From the NCBI GenBank assembly GCA_001931875.2, contig MSJH02000808.1, positions 62,001 through 126,000 on the forward strand: a DNA stretch of 64,000 nucleotides, in the 5' to 3' direction. The position numbers were made by a program, and so were the translations under genes. Of the stretch, positions 46,453 to 58,165 are shown piece after piece (the stretch's first letter is position 1; each line of letters starts with the position of its first letter). Source of the DNA: Byssochlamys sp. IMV 00236 (lineage: Eukaryota; Ascomycota; Eurotiomycetes; Eurotiales; Thermoascaceae). A model generated the notes under the pieces. That model ran no database searches and had not been told where the DNA came from. It saw nothing but the letters and a program-made list of their open reading frames with translations.

Positions 46453-49400
46453 TCTATCCACTTCCCCCATCCACTTCTGCTCCAGGAACCCACCCATCCA
46501 CCTGCTGGCTGGTGGATGCCGCTGCAAGCTGCTCGGCCACTCGCTGCCCTGCGTCCGCCGGGGCGCACTGCTCCGTCGGTGGGTTTGCCAGGCTGAGGCC
46601 GGGCGGGGAGGCTCCATCCTGACGTACCTCTTACATCCCGGCCGGCCATCCCCACGGGCAGGAGATCGGCGCTCCGGACGACACGTTGGGTCGGGCACGT
46701 TGCATCCGCCATTCCCACTGGTCCAAGTTACACGTCCAAGCGGACACAGCTCACAGCTCACAGCAGACCGCAACGACTGTTGTTCCCTATCGAGTAGGGT
46801 TCTGAGACCAACTAACTATCTGGTATCTAGTGTAGAGTAATAATTGTCTGCATTCGAATAGTAGTGACTGCTGAGAGAGAAACTAGAAGTCCAACAAGTG
46901 AACCAAAGCGTCCTGTAGAAGACCGGCAGTTCAAAACACAAAACAGATCAAACCCCCTGTTTGGTGTCCCGGTCCATCGCCCTGGCGAGTCGGCATCGGG
47001 ATCTACCAATACTGAGTGGCTGATGGCGCCACGATGCGGATGGCCTGAAAGGGTGTCTGCTCAGCACTGAGCAGAGTGCTACTCTGTAGTCAATAATAAC
47101 AATCACTAATATCTAACCCGTAGATAACCTCCTGAGGCAGCATTTCACCTGCAGCTGAGTGCTGAGTGACAGGCATCATCACGATCAGAATTGAGGTCCA
47201 GTATTAGAGCAGCGTACCCCGCCAGATCAACCCAGCACGGCAGTAGCGGCTGCTGTGTAATTTCGAGCTTGCGGGGAAATGTGAAGTCCAACGCTCCAGG
47301 ATGATAGTAATAAGCGGGGAAGTAATCATGTCGAAAGGACCGAACCGTGGACGATCTCGTTTGTTTCGATATCATTGAACCTTGACTCGACATCTCACCA
47401 CTTCATATCTCTGGAGGGATTTCCATTTGCTCCCCCAACACCGCTTCAGGACGGTCTCAGGAACATAAAGTTACTACTCTACCATCCTAACTATGTGTGT
47501 ACTATGTAGCGTAGCTGATACCGACGAAGCGACCAGTAACTTTATCGTTAAGGGTGGTACTGTGCCAGGCATCTGATAGGAGTTCTCTCTTGATATTTCA
47601 CGATCCTCCGAGATATCTGACCTCCTGGGGAAAGAGGAAAGCCGCCTGACGTTTCTTCTATTCTGATTCTGATATCAAGCATATCTCTACCAATATGGTA
47701 CACCTTAATGAACATGAAAGTAATAGTAGAATGATTACCACAACCATCTCTCCCAGCGAAGGTTTATAGAGCCCCGCCTCAACCCCTCCTATTCGTTCCC
47801 CAACCAGCCAATCACACCAACAGTCACCCGCACACCGCCAGTGGCAAAAAAAGCACCCGGCCTATCTATCCAATCTGTTTCGTCGGCCTCGCGAGCGGTG
47901 TGGTCGGCCTGCCGGCAAGAACCGTCTGATAGGCGGCAACCGCTTTCTCAACACGGCCGGATGAAGCAGGTGGCCGCTAAGGGTTACACTTGGGAAATCG
48001 GAGGAATAAGAAAATTGCTCGTATGGTATAGGGTTTTTATTTTATTTTTTTTATCTGCCGAGAAGTATTATTGTGAATGTGAGATGGGTGGGATACTACG
48101 GTTGGGTGGTTCCTTGATGGTGTATTGTTAAATGGCAGTAGTTAGCGGAGAGAGAGTTTTTGGTATAGCAGCGCTACAGTAATGGACCATAGGTTTTGTA
48201 ACGATTTGAAACCAATCAAGGTAAAACATCGAATTTATCTTGTAGACGCATACTCTTATCTACATTAAACAGCAAAGAATAATCTAACTCCGCTAAAAAA
48301 GGTAGGTTTCTTCTTCTTGTGCTCAGCGCTGACATGACACGAGCGCTAGTAGATTACTGTAGGGACATAGATACCTAGTTACTCCAGATAGAATCTCTCC
48401 TGACCTGAAAGGTTTACAGAAATACAGTACAGTGCATCTATAGGCAAGGTACTGTACGGAGTACCATAGACTAGTCGAACTGGGGCACGGGTACTATGAC
48501 GATATCTTGCATTTACTGTCTCAGATGCATGCATCCTTGTGTTATCCGAGCGCAACGGCTACAGAGGAAGTGCATAGTTATATGTATGTACTTGGATTAA
48601 ATTGATCAAAGTGATCACAGCTAGAGAATAGCCCTGGTTAACAAGCAGATAATACGCGTCAAGGATTTCTTTCTGCGCTGTAACTATCGTCGATATGGTC
48701 TATTCAGGTAGGTGGTTATAGTACCCATTAAAGTTACTAACTGTAGTAATTCCTCGCGCTTGACAACCCCTAACGGACAATAATGATGATAAGTAATCGA
48801 ATTCAACCCAACATTACCTTATGGAGAAACACGACATAGCCTATCTACCTACCTACCTACATAACGAACCAGTAAAAGGTAAGTTGAGTAGATAGAAGCT
48901 TCGCTTCGTCATTAGCCGGAGCACCTCATCCCGGACGACGCCCTCGCCGACTCAGCCACACATCTCCGAAACTCCGCAGCAATGACAGCCATGAGCTATA
49001 GCCAGGCATAGAGTAGTCTAAGCATAAAGCATACTCCAGAGCTAAGCATATAGGCACTGACCACTCTAGAGTTCGGAGACGTCGGCGACACGATCAGTCG
49101 GCCGGTGTATTCCGAACCCTAAGTCGAGATGGATGTGTGTTCTTATTGGTGGTTGCGAGTGAATACTCATGATATTCTACTTACTGGGGCATAAGTGATC
49201 ATTTCCCCTCATCAAGGAACTATGTACGTGCGCGTGGGAATAATGTTGGTAGATGGGTGGACGTGAGATGTCGCAGCCCGCCTACAGGCAGACCTCTTGT
49301 CGGGTTTCTCCCACGCATTTCTAGCTCCGCCCACAGAGATAGATAAGCTGAGCTGGTTGCTAGAGAATTAAAGCTCAGAAAGCTTCGCTCCAGATTGGAT

Positions 49401-50214
49401 AATGCTTAATAAGAGCAGGATTAATTCCAATATCAAAAAACGATCAGCTCTTACAAACGACGGCCGTGCGTCAGGAAAATAAGATTGAGGGTCCAAAACA
49501 GTCAGCTGTTCAAGAGCCAGATGGGGCTTTTGGAATCCCGAACTCTTGCCTGCTATTGCAAAGTATACTCAGTAGTCTTACGTTCAAGTTTCGCTATAGC
49601 TGATCTGCACTTGGCACGTTCTACAATTCGATACCGGACGCTCCATGGCCTGCTTATCGGGAACTAACTTTATCACCGCGTCTATGTCGACTACTGGATG
49701 GACTACAAGCACCTTTTTAGACAGTAATAGCGGTGATTTGCTAACTATCAACTCTTAATTTCATCAGCATGAGGAAGTATCACCGCGCAGGAATCCGTCC
49801 TCGTCGGTTAGTAGTAAGTAACTACCTAGTTAGGGGGACCTCTGGGCTCTTGTTTTAGTCCTTTGTCTTTTCCTTTTGTTTCTCTTTTCCTCCAAACGTG
49901 AATGTCTTTTCTCGGAGGTATCGAGTGTAGTATTTACCTCATACTTTGGACGGCATTAATTATAACTTGATTACATATACTTGTAATCAGTCCGGTCTTG
50001 ACCAGCGTTTATATATCACAATGGAGTCTCCGGCGCAGAGGCACTGTCCGACTGATGATTAACATCGCGCCGGATGCTGTTTCGAGCGTAGCATTACGAA
50101 TACTGCCTTTGTTTTCGTCTCAGATTGATTTTAACTAATGACGAATATCCACCAGACTAATACTTCGTGTTATTGGATCAAGCATCTGGGAATATATATA
50201 AGCAGTTTGACAAG

Positions 50215-50502
50215 ATGATGCTCATTGATGTGGGTCGTCGGGTTTTCTTGGTCCAGCGTCTGAAGCGCGAGCCTCTCCGAAGGCCTCGGTTGCAAAGAGA
50301 GACCATGAGTTATCTGACTGGCTGTAGCGATCCGTTTGAAAGAGAATACGAAGAGAACTGGGATGCTCACAATACTCCTTCATCTCCAGAGCTCCTCGTG
50401 AATATGTTCAATGAATCCGAATACAGCAAGAGAATGTCTGATGAAATGGCTGAATATCGGACCAAGATCGAAACGAGAGCAGCAAGTCTACGAAGATTAT
50501 GA
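50215..50502 (+). CDS. Weak hypothetical ORF (95 aa), possibly not a gene
   Basis: An uninterrupted frame starting at ATG 50215 encodes a hydrophilic, charged peptide. It includes RETMSYLTGCSDPF and EREYEENWDAHNTPSSPELL, and ends RAASLRRL. Its composition is more protein-like than other frames in this spacer. It has no recognised domain, and the flanks show no clear promoter or introns. It could be a small species-specific gene, an exon remnant or chance. Confidence 0.25.
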   Translation: MMLIDVGRRVFLVQRLKREPLRRPRLQRETMSYLTGCSDPFEREYEENWDAHNTPSSPELLVNMFNESEYSKRMSDEMAEYRTKIETRAASLRRL

Positions 50503-51650
50503 AATTGCTTACAGGGAAGCGAGACGAAAGTTCGCTTCATAATCCTCTGTGCACTCAATTCTGTTCTAACTGCAGGTCTTGGAATTCATTTAGTCCCCTA
50601 CTTGAATGTTAACAGGCGATTTTATCTTGCGAAATTCTGTCGTACACATCTTTCTGTTCTCTGGTTGCTTTTTTTGTGCTTAGAATTTATTGAAGGCAAA
50701 TTATGGGAATAAAAATGTAAATAGAGTAATCGTTGTACCATATAAGAACATCTTCTATATCCCACATGGTAACAAGCCACAGAGGCATCTATCCCACTCA
50801 CCTTGAAACCCCAGATTTCGACTCGAATACAGATATCTGATGGCCTGCAGGATTGGCTCACTGAATCCCTGATCCATTGCACATCAAATACACACGATGG
50901 CATCTCATTCTATGATTCCCCATCTCCCCACATTCCCCCACGGGGTCAAAGTCTCCCCCCGGCCCTTCCCACGCCTTTGACAAACCACAGCTCACTGACC
51001 TTCCTCTCTCTCCCCATCCTTCGACACTTCCTCCCCGAGATGTCCATCATTCAACCCTGATTCACAGCACTGCTTGCAGGCATTTGTCCGCCTATGTGAT
51101 TCACACATCATCTGCTCAAAACAAACCGCCATCGGTCAATGGTCCGATTCGTCGCGCTCCTCACCCTCGGACATTTCACCGATCATCTTAAACCATTTAC
51201 CAAGGTTGTGCACCCTCTCACTGATGGTATCTACTCACGGCCGAGAAATGCACCCCACGCTTGGCGGAGTCCGTGGACAGGATCAGGTAGTTCCTTTCGG
51301 GAAGTCCAAGATAACTACCCCGCAAAAATGGTGATGATAGCGTCTAGGCGTTACCCCGGAATTGCCCTGAAGTGGACCCAAGCTCGCGGTGGAGTTGCGG
51401 GGAAGAGAAAGATATAGGATGGATACAAGCTGCCGGCTGCTTTTCGACCATCTAGACTACGAGCTAGGGCGGTTGCGGAGCACATGTTGTTTGAAGTTCG
51501 AGCAGTATTGATAATGATGTCCCCTTCCTCCCGAGGGTTCCATTCTGTTGAAGCTGCTGCCAGCTTTGAGCTCACTGTGTTGCGCTGATTTCTTCACTCT
51601 CAGACGCAAACAAACAGAGCCTTAAGGTCGTACGAGGCATAGAAACCAAG

Positions 51651-53786
51651 ATGGGCGAGAAGGCCGCAGAGGTCTCCCCCATGGAGCCATCCGTTACTCA
51701 TGAGGAGTCTATTGCAACGCAGTCAAAATGGAAGCTAGCGCAATCTACCGACGGAGATACGGCCATGGCCTTATTCTCTGATCCGGAGGAGCTCCATGAG
51801 ACCATTGATCCCGAGGAAGAGCGGAAATTGATCCGGAAGATTGATTTTATGATCCTCCCTTACTTGGCTGTTTGCTATGCGTTCTTCTATATTGACAAGG
51901 TAGGTGAACTGGATGTAGACTGATGTATGGTCTTCCAGATGCTAACAGGGAGTGGATAGACGACGCTCAGTTATGCTGCGATATTCGGTATCCGCGATGA
52001 TCTCAAACTCCACGGTACCGAATATAGCTGGTTGAGTAGTATTTTCTATTTTGGGTTTTTAGCCTGGGCCTTTCCTACAAATTTCATGTTGCAGAGACTA
52101 CCAATCGGTAAGAGTTTTAACGAAAAAACTATGTGGATACGCTGACTCTGTGACAGGCAAATATCTGGGCGCAAATATCTTTATGTGGTAAGTGACTCGA
52201 GAGATCCGTGCACTTGGGTATCAATTTTGATGTCGTCTACAGGGGCGTCTTCCTTATGATTCAGGCTGCATGCCATAACTTTACGACCCTCGCCGTCCTT
52301 CGCGCTCTCGGAGGCGCTGCAGAAGCGTGCTCAGACCCTGCCTTCATGCTGATCACTAGTATGTGGTACACTCGAAAAGAACAGCCAGTCAGAATTGGTC
52401 TATGGTACACTGCAAACGGGTTTGGTATCGCCCTCGGAGGTCTGCTTGGCTACGGTATCGGTCATCTCAGAGGTGCACTTCCATCGTGGAAGTATGAGTT
52501 TCTTGTCATGTATGTGAAACAGATTCAGCTATCAAACGTCCCTTGTTCAGGATATGCTAACCTATTATCAAGTGGTGCTCTCTGCTCAGCATGGGGTATT
52601 GTCATGTTCATATTTCTTCCGGACTCGCCTGTCACCGCACCGCTTCTCAGCAAAAGACATCGCCGAATGGCCGTAGAGCGGTTGCGAGAGAATCAGACCG
52701 GTGTCGAAAACAAACATATCAAGCCTCACCAGATTAAAGAAGCATTCCTGGATTACAAGCTATATCTTTTCTTCATCCTTGGCGTTGTGTGTGCGTTTAT
52801 CAGTAAACAATCTTGATGGGCATGGACTAGAACATATTGGCTGATATTTGACAGGCAACATTCCCAACGGCGGTATATCGAACTTCGGTACCATCATTAT
52901 TCACGGATTTGGATTCTCTACACTAGTTACGACTCTTATGCAGGTAATTTGCCCACCAGTTCTATATAATGTTGCCAACAGAGGCTTACCTGATCCAGGT
53001 CCCATACGGAGTCTTTATCGCGCTCTCTATCCTTTGCTGCGTCTACCTCAATAACCGTTTCGAGAACCGCCGCTGCCTCTTCATTCTTCTATTTCTTATG
53101 CCAAACATTGCCGGCGCGTTTGGGTTGCGCTTCGTTCCCCTGGATCAGAAAGTTGGCCGGTTGATCTGCTACTATCTCACTGGTCCCTATAATGCTGCGT
53201 TTGTATTGGTTCTCAGTATGCAGATTGCCAATACGGCTGGTAAGTAGAGTCCGAGAAACTTTAGATGTAGGACAATTACCTCTAACTATTCACCAGGCCA
53301 CACCAAAAAAGTTGTGACTAATGCTGTGCTCTTCCTCGGCTACTGCACGGGTAATATCGCGGGACCATTCTTTTACAAGAGCGATCAAGCGTATGTGCAC
53401 CCTCCTCGACTCCTACGGAATCTACTCCTCTTTCATTTATATGCTGACTGGCTCCTGAAGACCGACGTACAGCCTCGGTATCTGGTCCATGATCGTCTCT
53501 CACCTCATCGAAGTCGTTCTCATCATCACCCTGGGCTGTCTCCTGCGGTGGGAGAATAAGAAGCGCGACAGAATCCAATCACAGATGGAAGGGGGTCTTG
53601 AGGGAAGAGACCTCGACGCAACGGCATTTTTGGATATGACTGATCGCGAAAACTTGAAGTATGTATTATCTCATCGGCTACTAGCAGATCTGATTGAGAA
53701 CGAGCTTTTGGTCCTCTGGTCTCTAGTCTCCTCCGGTCTAATTACTAACTTCTATTCTTCACTCCAGTTTCCGGTACATTTACTAA
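51651..53786 (+). CDS. MFS transporter, anion:cation symporter (Dal5/Tna1-like) family (522 aa, 10 exons)
   Basis: Exons are 51651-51899, 51960-52107, 52157-52187, 52243-52509, 52573-52790, 52855-52943, 52984-53239, 53297-53390, 53461-53658 and 53768-53786, joining to 523 codons. The family signature is clear: an acidic N-terminal part (DPEEERKLIRKIDFMILPYL) before helix 1, then YAAIFGIRDDLKLHGTEYSW. R-A-L-G-G-A-A-E-A in helix 4 and MWYTRKEQPVRIGLWYTANG follow. FLPDSPVTAPLLSKRHRRMA and NIPNGGISNFGTIIIHGFGF come later. The C-terminal half has GHTKKVVTNAVLFLGYCTGN and FYKSDQAPTYSLGIWSMI. It ends NFRYIY after a 19-nt last exon. Members import allantoate, nicotinate, pantothenate or similar organic anions at the plasma membrane. 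Exon 3 is only 31 nt. The acceptor at 52982-52983 (CAGAG) is chosen to hold frame. Substrate is undetermined. Confidence 0.9.
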
Positions 53787-54957
53787 ATCCGACGACATAT
53801 GAACGTGCTATTTTCTCGCCAGTATCAGAGGATCGATGAGATACATACAATCAGAGCTGTATGGAAAAATTGAAATATACAAACTCCATATGATATAAGC
53901 TATAAGTTCCTTGGGTCTATATCCTCCGTGTAACCAAGAAATAAATATGATGGAGTCCTTCTCCCCCAGGATCTGGAGTTAAACAACTACTTAGTACTTC
54001 TGCTAGATGGTCCAATAACTGCTCGCTCTGTGACCCTTAGCGTACAACATCTTGGCTGATATAGCCATGCGGTATACAATCACATAATATATTATTATTC
54101 CCCGCATCGTAATGCCACATACTTTCCCCGTCGCCACCCTCATTCTCAAGCTTTTTAGGGCTCGTTCCGACAAGGAAGAATTGGTTTCAACAACAAGCTG
54201 CAACGAATACTCAGAAAAAGAAAGACGGTGGAGAGCCAGGATCGACTCGTCAGATATCCAATCCGAACTTGGTAGGGAACTTCTCTAAGTATGGCAGCAT
54301 CATCCTCTTCATGGGACCATAGGAATAACTGCCTTTTCTGGGTACGTATCTTCGCCCCTCAGATGCACGAGATTTACCTTTCAACATGATTCGTCGTCAA
54401 ACAAACGCCTGTTCTTTTGACGGACGGCTAACGAGCCGAACCGAGCGTTCCCGAGATGATCGTCGTCAGCTACTTAGCCAGCCATCTTCTTCTCAACAGA
54501 TCTCGGACCTATTAACTATCCGCTGCTAAACACTGGGTTATTCGCCTAAACGGAACACCGATCTTTTTAGACCCTGTCTATCATTCCGGTGATATCAGAG
54601 ATATGTGTGACCGGTTTTTCTTGCCGTCATTATTGAGCTGAAGCTCCAGTCTGTTGCGGGTTATTAGTATAGTGGAGCAATACTTACATCAGTGGCTGGC
54701 TGAACATGAAAATTGGAATGGAATAATCTAGCGATCAGCTCTTATACTCTAGGTTGAAGCACAGCGTGGCTACTTCGTGAAACGTGACAAAATACCCGAT
54801 ATACAGATCTAACACGACATCTAACAAGGTACCTATGATATGACAACTGCATTTGTGTCCGCAAGTACAGCATGTATGAGATCTCGTACTCAATAGGATC
54901 TCCGTCTAGATTGGATAGAAAAATGGCACAGCCCACAACGCTTCAATGTAGTGTCCA
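53787..54957. other. Intergenic, convergent 3' regions, 1.17 kb
   Basis: This lies between the MFS transporter stop and the DyP peroxidase stop. It is AT-rich with only short frames. Nothing is recognised. Confidence 0.5.
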
Positions 54958-56956
54958 TCAAAGATGGGGTTCAGCAATTGGCTTCGGCTGGCAGAGCTCG
55001 GGAGGATAGTCAGCAGGCTCCATAAAGAAACTCTGCAGCGCTTCAATGGACGGCGTGAAGAAGTACTCTCCACCTCTATGGATCACCCAGCTATCAAGAT
55101 CCAGTCGAGCTTCGGTCGGGTCTTTGCCATCTGGGAGACCAATGGAGCGAGGTGGATGGTGAGAGAGCCTCTGACCCACAATTGCATCAATACCAGGACC
55201 ATGTTCGCCAACAAACTTGGTCTTGCGGTCGGGGAAATGATGGTTGCTTGCCCAGCCTTGAAAAAGATAATGAAGTTAGCCAGGTGTTCTTTTCTCAAAT
55301 GAAGAGGGGACAGAGTGCGTACGGGTGGTTAGGAAGTTGAATCCGTTACGGATGTCGCTTTGATAACACACAAATAGGAGGCCACGGTCATTCTCCTCAG
55401 CGGACTTCTTAGCAGTCTTCTCTTCTGGGGTGACTTCGTCTCCGTAAGTAATACCGCGACGAATAATCACGGCATGGTCATGATCGAGATCCGCTCTGGG
55501 CCTCATCTTGCGGATATGTGCGGCAAAGGGGCATTTGTCGTGCTTGTCGATGGGTTGATAGTCGAAGTTATTTGATGTGTGCAGTTTTGGATCACTGTCA
55601 TCGTGTGGGGATAGATCGACCGGGGTTCCTGGTAGTTGATGATTCAATCAGTAACTGCTATGTTTATGCAGGACTTTGCGAGCATACCGTTCTTCCATCT
55701 GCCCATAAGATACGCTGCAAGTTTTTCCGCAGGCCGATCATGGCGTTCGAATTCTGGGAATTTCCCGGCGTTGTCTTCCAGGAACCTGGTTGCAAGTTCT
55801 GTCAGCATGCGCACCCCAAGAAGTTCAACATCCTCCGGCGCAGGATGGACCAGCTCACTTTTCAAACTCAGGAACAAGCTGCTGAAGGTCACGGAAAACC
55901 ATGAAGCTACCATCTCGTGCCCACTGGGGTTGGCCCATCTTGTCGCCATCGTGCCCGCAGAGGATCATTCTAATTCCCATTAATTAGTCTGAATGGCACA
56001 GTTCCATCATTCGAATATCTACTTACCCTGGCTTGGCCGCCTTTGGTTCTTTCTCAGCTGGCTCCCTATCCAGACCTTCAATGAGTGGCTGGCTGATTCC
56101 GTCCTCGAACCCAAAGCTGAACAGGAAGGTCAGCCCACGTGAACTGCATTCTAATGCGAGGGTAAGTACTCACTGTTCCTTTCCCTTGTCAGGACGAGTC
56201 TTCCCTTCTCTGACAAATGTAAACTCAATGGCCGGATCGTTGCTGATCCTGTAGTTGTCAGGGTCGCTGCCGGGCTCTTTCAAGAAGTGCTCCGTTACAC
56301 GCTTGACGGTTTCGATCAACTCCGGTTTGAGACTCGAAGTCACCGTGATCACTCCGTCAATGTGCCTCTGTGTTCTATTTCCTTCAAGAAAGGGCTTGTA
56401 CTTTTCCCTGATTTCTTGGGGGTCATCCCATCCCTCGCCCACCAGATCGTCATACATGCCTTTGCCGTACAGACCACCCCGCAGCTGCTTCTTCTTGAAG
56501 ATAGTAGAAAGCTGTCTATCCCTCTTCACTACGTCCTCTCGAAAGGCGAACTTGCCCAACTATTCGTTTCGTGTTAGTGGTCATCTATAATTGACAGCAG
56601 TTTGTGGTATAGCTTACCGCCGCCAGACCGGTTGACGCAAAGGCAATGTTGACACCTGGCAAGGGCTTGATCTTCGCAGGCCGACCCTCGCTTTTCGCTA
56701 ATGTTTTTTCCTGGAAAATTAGATCTTTCATCTTACAAGCATCTTCCGCGGTTGTTATTTGTGGCACGAAGTCCTTTAGTCTCTGTCTGAACTCATCGGG
56801 TTTCCGAATACGGAAAAACAGAAAGGACTGAAACCTCTTGGGCAAACCCGGCCTGGTAATGCGTATTAGCACAGTGAGTAAATTGTCTAAGTCTTTGATC
56901 AGGCAAACTCACCAGATGTCGCCCTGGATATTTGCCTTCCTGATTAATGAAGACAT
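54958..56956 (-). CDS. DyP-type heme peroxidase (522 aa, 8 exons)
   Basis: Exons in coding order are 56956-56913, 56852-56618, 56559-56174, 56116-56027, 55969-55859, 55785-55688, 55628-55323 and 55256-54958 (523 codons). Dye-decolourising peroxidases use H2O2 to oxidise phenols, dyes or lignin-type compounds through a ferredoxin-like fold. The N-terminus reads QGDIWPGLPKRFQSFLFFRI. The catalytic GFEDGISQP has Asp227. CPFAAHIRKMRPR carries the proximal heme His359, and AVIIRRGITYG carries the distal Arg. GLLFVCYQSDIRNGFNFL is typical of the family. The fifth intron uses acceptor AACCAG (55786-55791), giving VPEFEKFLEDNA. Using the nearer GACAG breaks the frame. No signal peptide is visible (MSSLIRKANI), so the enzyme looks intracellular. 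It is divergent from the galactose oxidase gene. All catalytic residues appear intact. Confidence 0.92.
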
Positions 56957-58165
56957 TGCTGCTATAGACGGCAGACTTGCAGTCTGCAAAGGGACTTATA
57001 GAAAGGGGAACTATGTCTCAGGGAGTAGTTGAAGGGCATGAAGAGCTTCTCTTATAAGCTGGACTGGCATTGAGCTTTAGGGATATCCATGACCGCTAGC
57101 ATGCGCTTCGGTTCTACCGAGATCACCGAGATCTGAGCCCCGAGGGTGACGAAAAGGGAGGAGCTTCGAATAATGTGATGATGCCAGTCACAAGCATCGT
57201 TCAGCTACAGATCAGCCCGCCACTCGAAAACAAGGAATTCAGAATCTTAGTGATATTAGTGACACTCCGCACTTTGAGAGTAAAAACTAGCAATAGATAT
57301 GGGGTGATGATAGGCGCAAACATCTCTCCAAAAAAGGCCCATGATGTACATCATTGCGTATTCAATTCCATGTATCGGACAAGGGGAAGCTACTGATTTC
57401 AAATTAAATAGATCAATCATGTTTTAGCAATTGTATATTAGCTTCCAGCTGAACGTGTTCATGGATAATGGTCTCCTGTCGCACAGCATGGATCTTCCTG
57501 CAAGACTATATCATCGGCCCATAGTTCGGGGACCCACCATCTGGCCTAATCAACTAGCTTCCTGCATACTTAGTCTATCTAGTAGAGAACCGTCTCCCCG
57601 TATTCCATGAACGCCACCGTCACTTTCTTCAGCTTCTCAATGCCAGACGGATTGACAACGGAGCAGCCAGTAATCATTCAGTACCACATGGAGTAGTACT
57701 ACGTACGCCAAAGACCAATTTTTCTTGGCTGAAAAAAACTAATCTACAGCTTGCAACATAGCTATATGGATCGTCGAGGTCCATATCTTAGCTGCTCTTC
57801 ATCGAGGCTGGCTGAGATCGGTCGCTCTTACGTATCCTATCGCATTCTCAAGCTCTCTCATCGTGCGACACAGAAAAAGTTCCAGCTTGATTGACATCTC
57901 TCCTTGACCTCATATCCAGGATCTGCACGAATGTTCCCCTCAATGGGTTGTCTTTTTCTCAACTGCTTACGATCACTTAAGTCATCCTCGGCGATGTTCG
58001 GGGTGGAGAGAGCAGACATACGTATCGACAGCAATTGTACAGTAGAGTATAGTACTTATATATATATGCCTTCCCACATCCGCATTCTTAAACTCCTTTC
58101 TACCGAGCAACCTTTCTTTCCTATCTCTCATTATTTCCTCTTGAGTTGACCCACTCTGCGCCAAA
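56957..58165. other. Shared divergent promoter region, DyP peroxidase / galactose oxidase
   Basis: About 1.2 kb between the two start codons. No gene is seen. A TATA-like run lies close to the oxidase start. It presumably carries regulatory elements for both genes. Confidence 0.55.
58056..58068 (+). promoter_or_regulatory. gaoA: TATA-like element of the galactose oxidase gene
   Basis: TTATATATATATG lies about 100 bp before the ATG at 58166 and is followed by a pyrimidine-rich stretch leading to the start codon. It is a plausible TATA box on position and sequence. Confidence 0.5.

Larger units (their letters stand above)
45537..51650. other. 6.1-kb gene-poor spacer
   Basis: No conserved gene is recognised between the NmrA-like and MFS genes. 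Contents noted: a perfect CRE palindrome at 46206-46213, ATTC-type repeats at 46399-46452, a GC-rich island at about 46480-46740, long AT-rich stretches (about 48000-50200) and one weak 95-codon frame at 50215-50502. It may include non-coding transcripts or decayed sequence. Confidence 0.5.

Noticed and set aside
46361..46840. 159-codon + strand frame starting MDGTLSLSSSLSRIH
   Set aside because: The first part is translated ATTC repeats and the second is the GC-rich island, where opposite-strand frames are also open. No conserved motif.
55644..55949. Apparent frameshift between LVPEF and GRWKNG in the DyP gene (pseudogene reading)
   Set aside because: A standard GTGAGC...CAG intron of 73 nt explains the frame change and restores VPEFEKFLEDNA, so no frameshift is needed.
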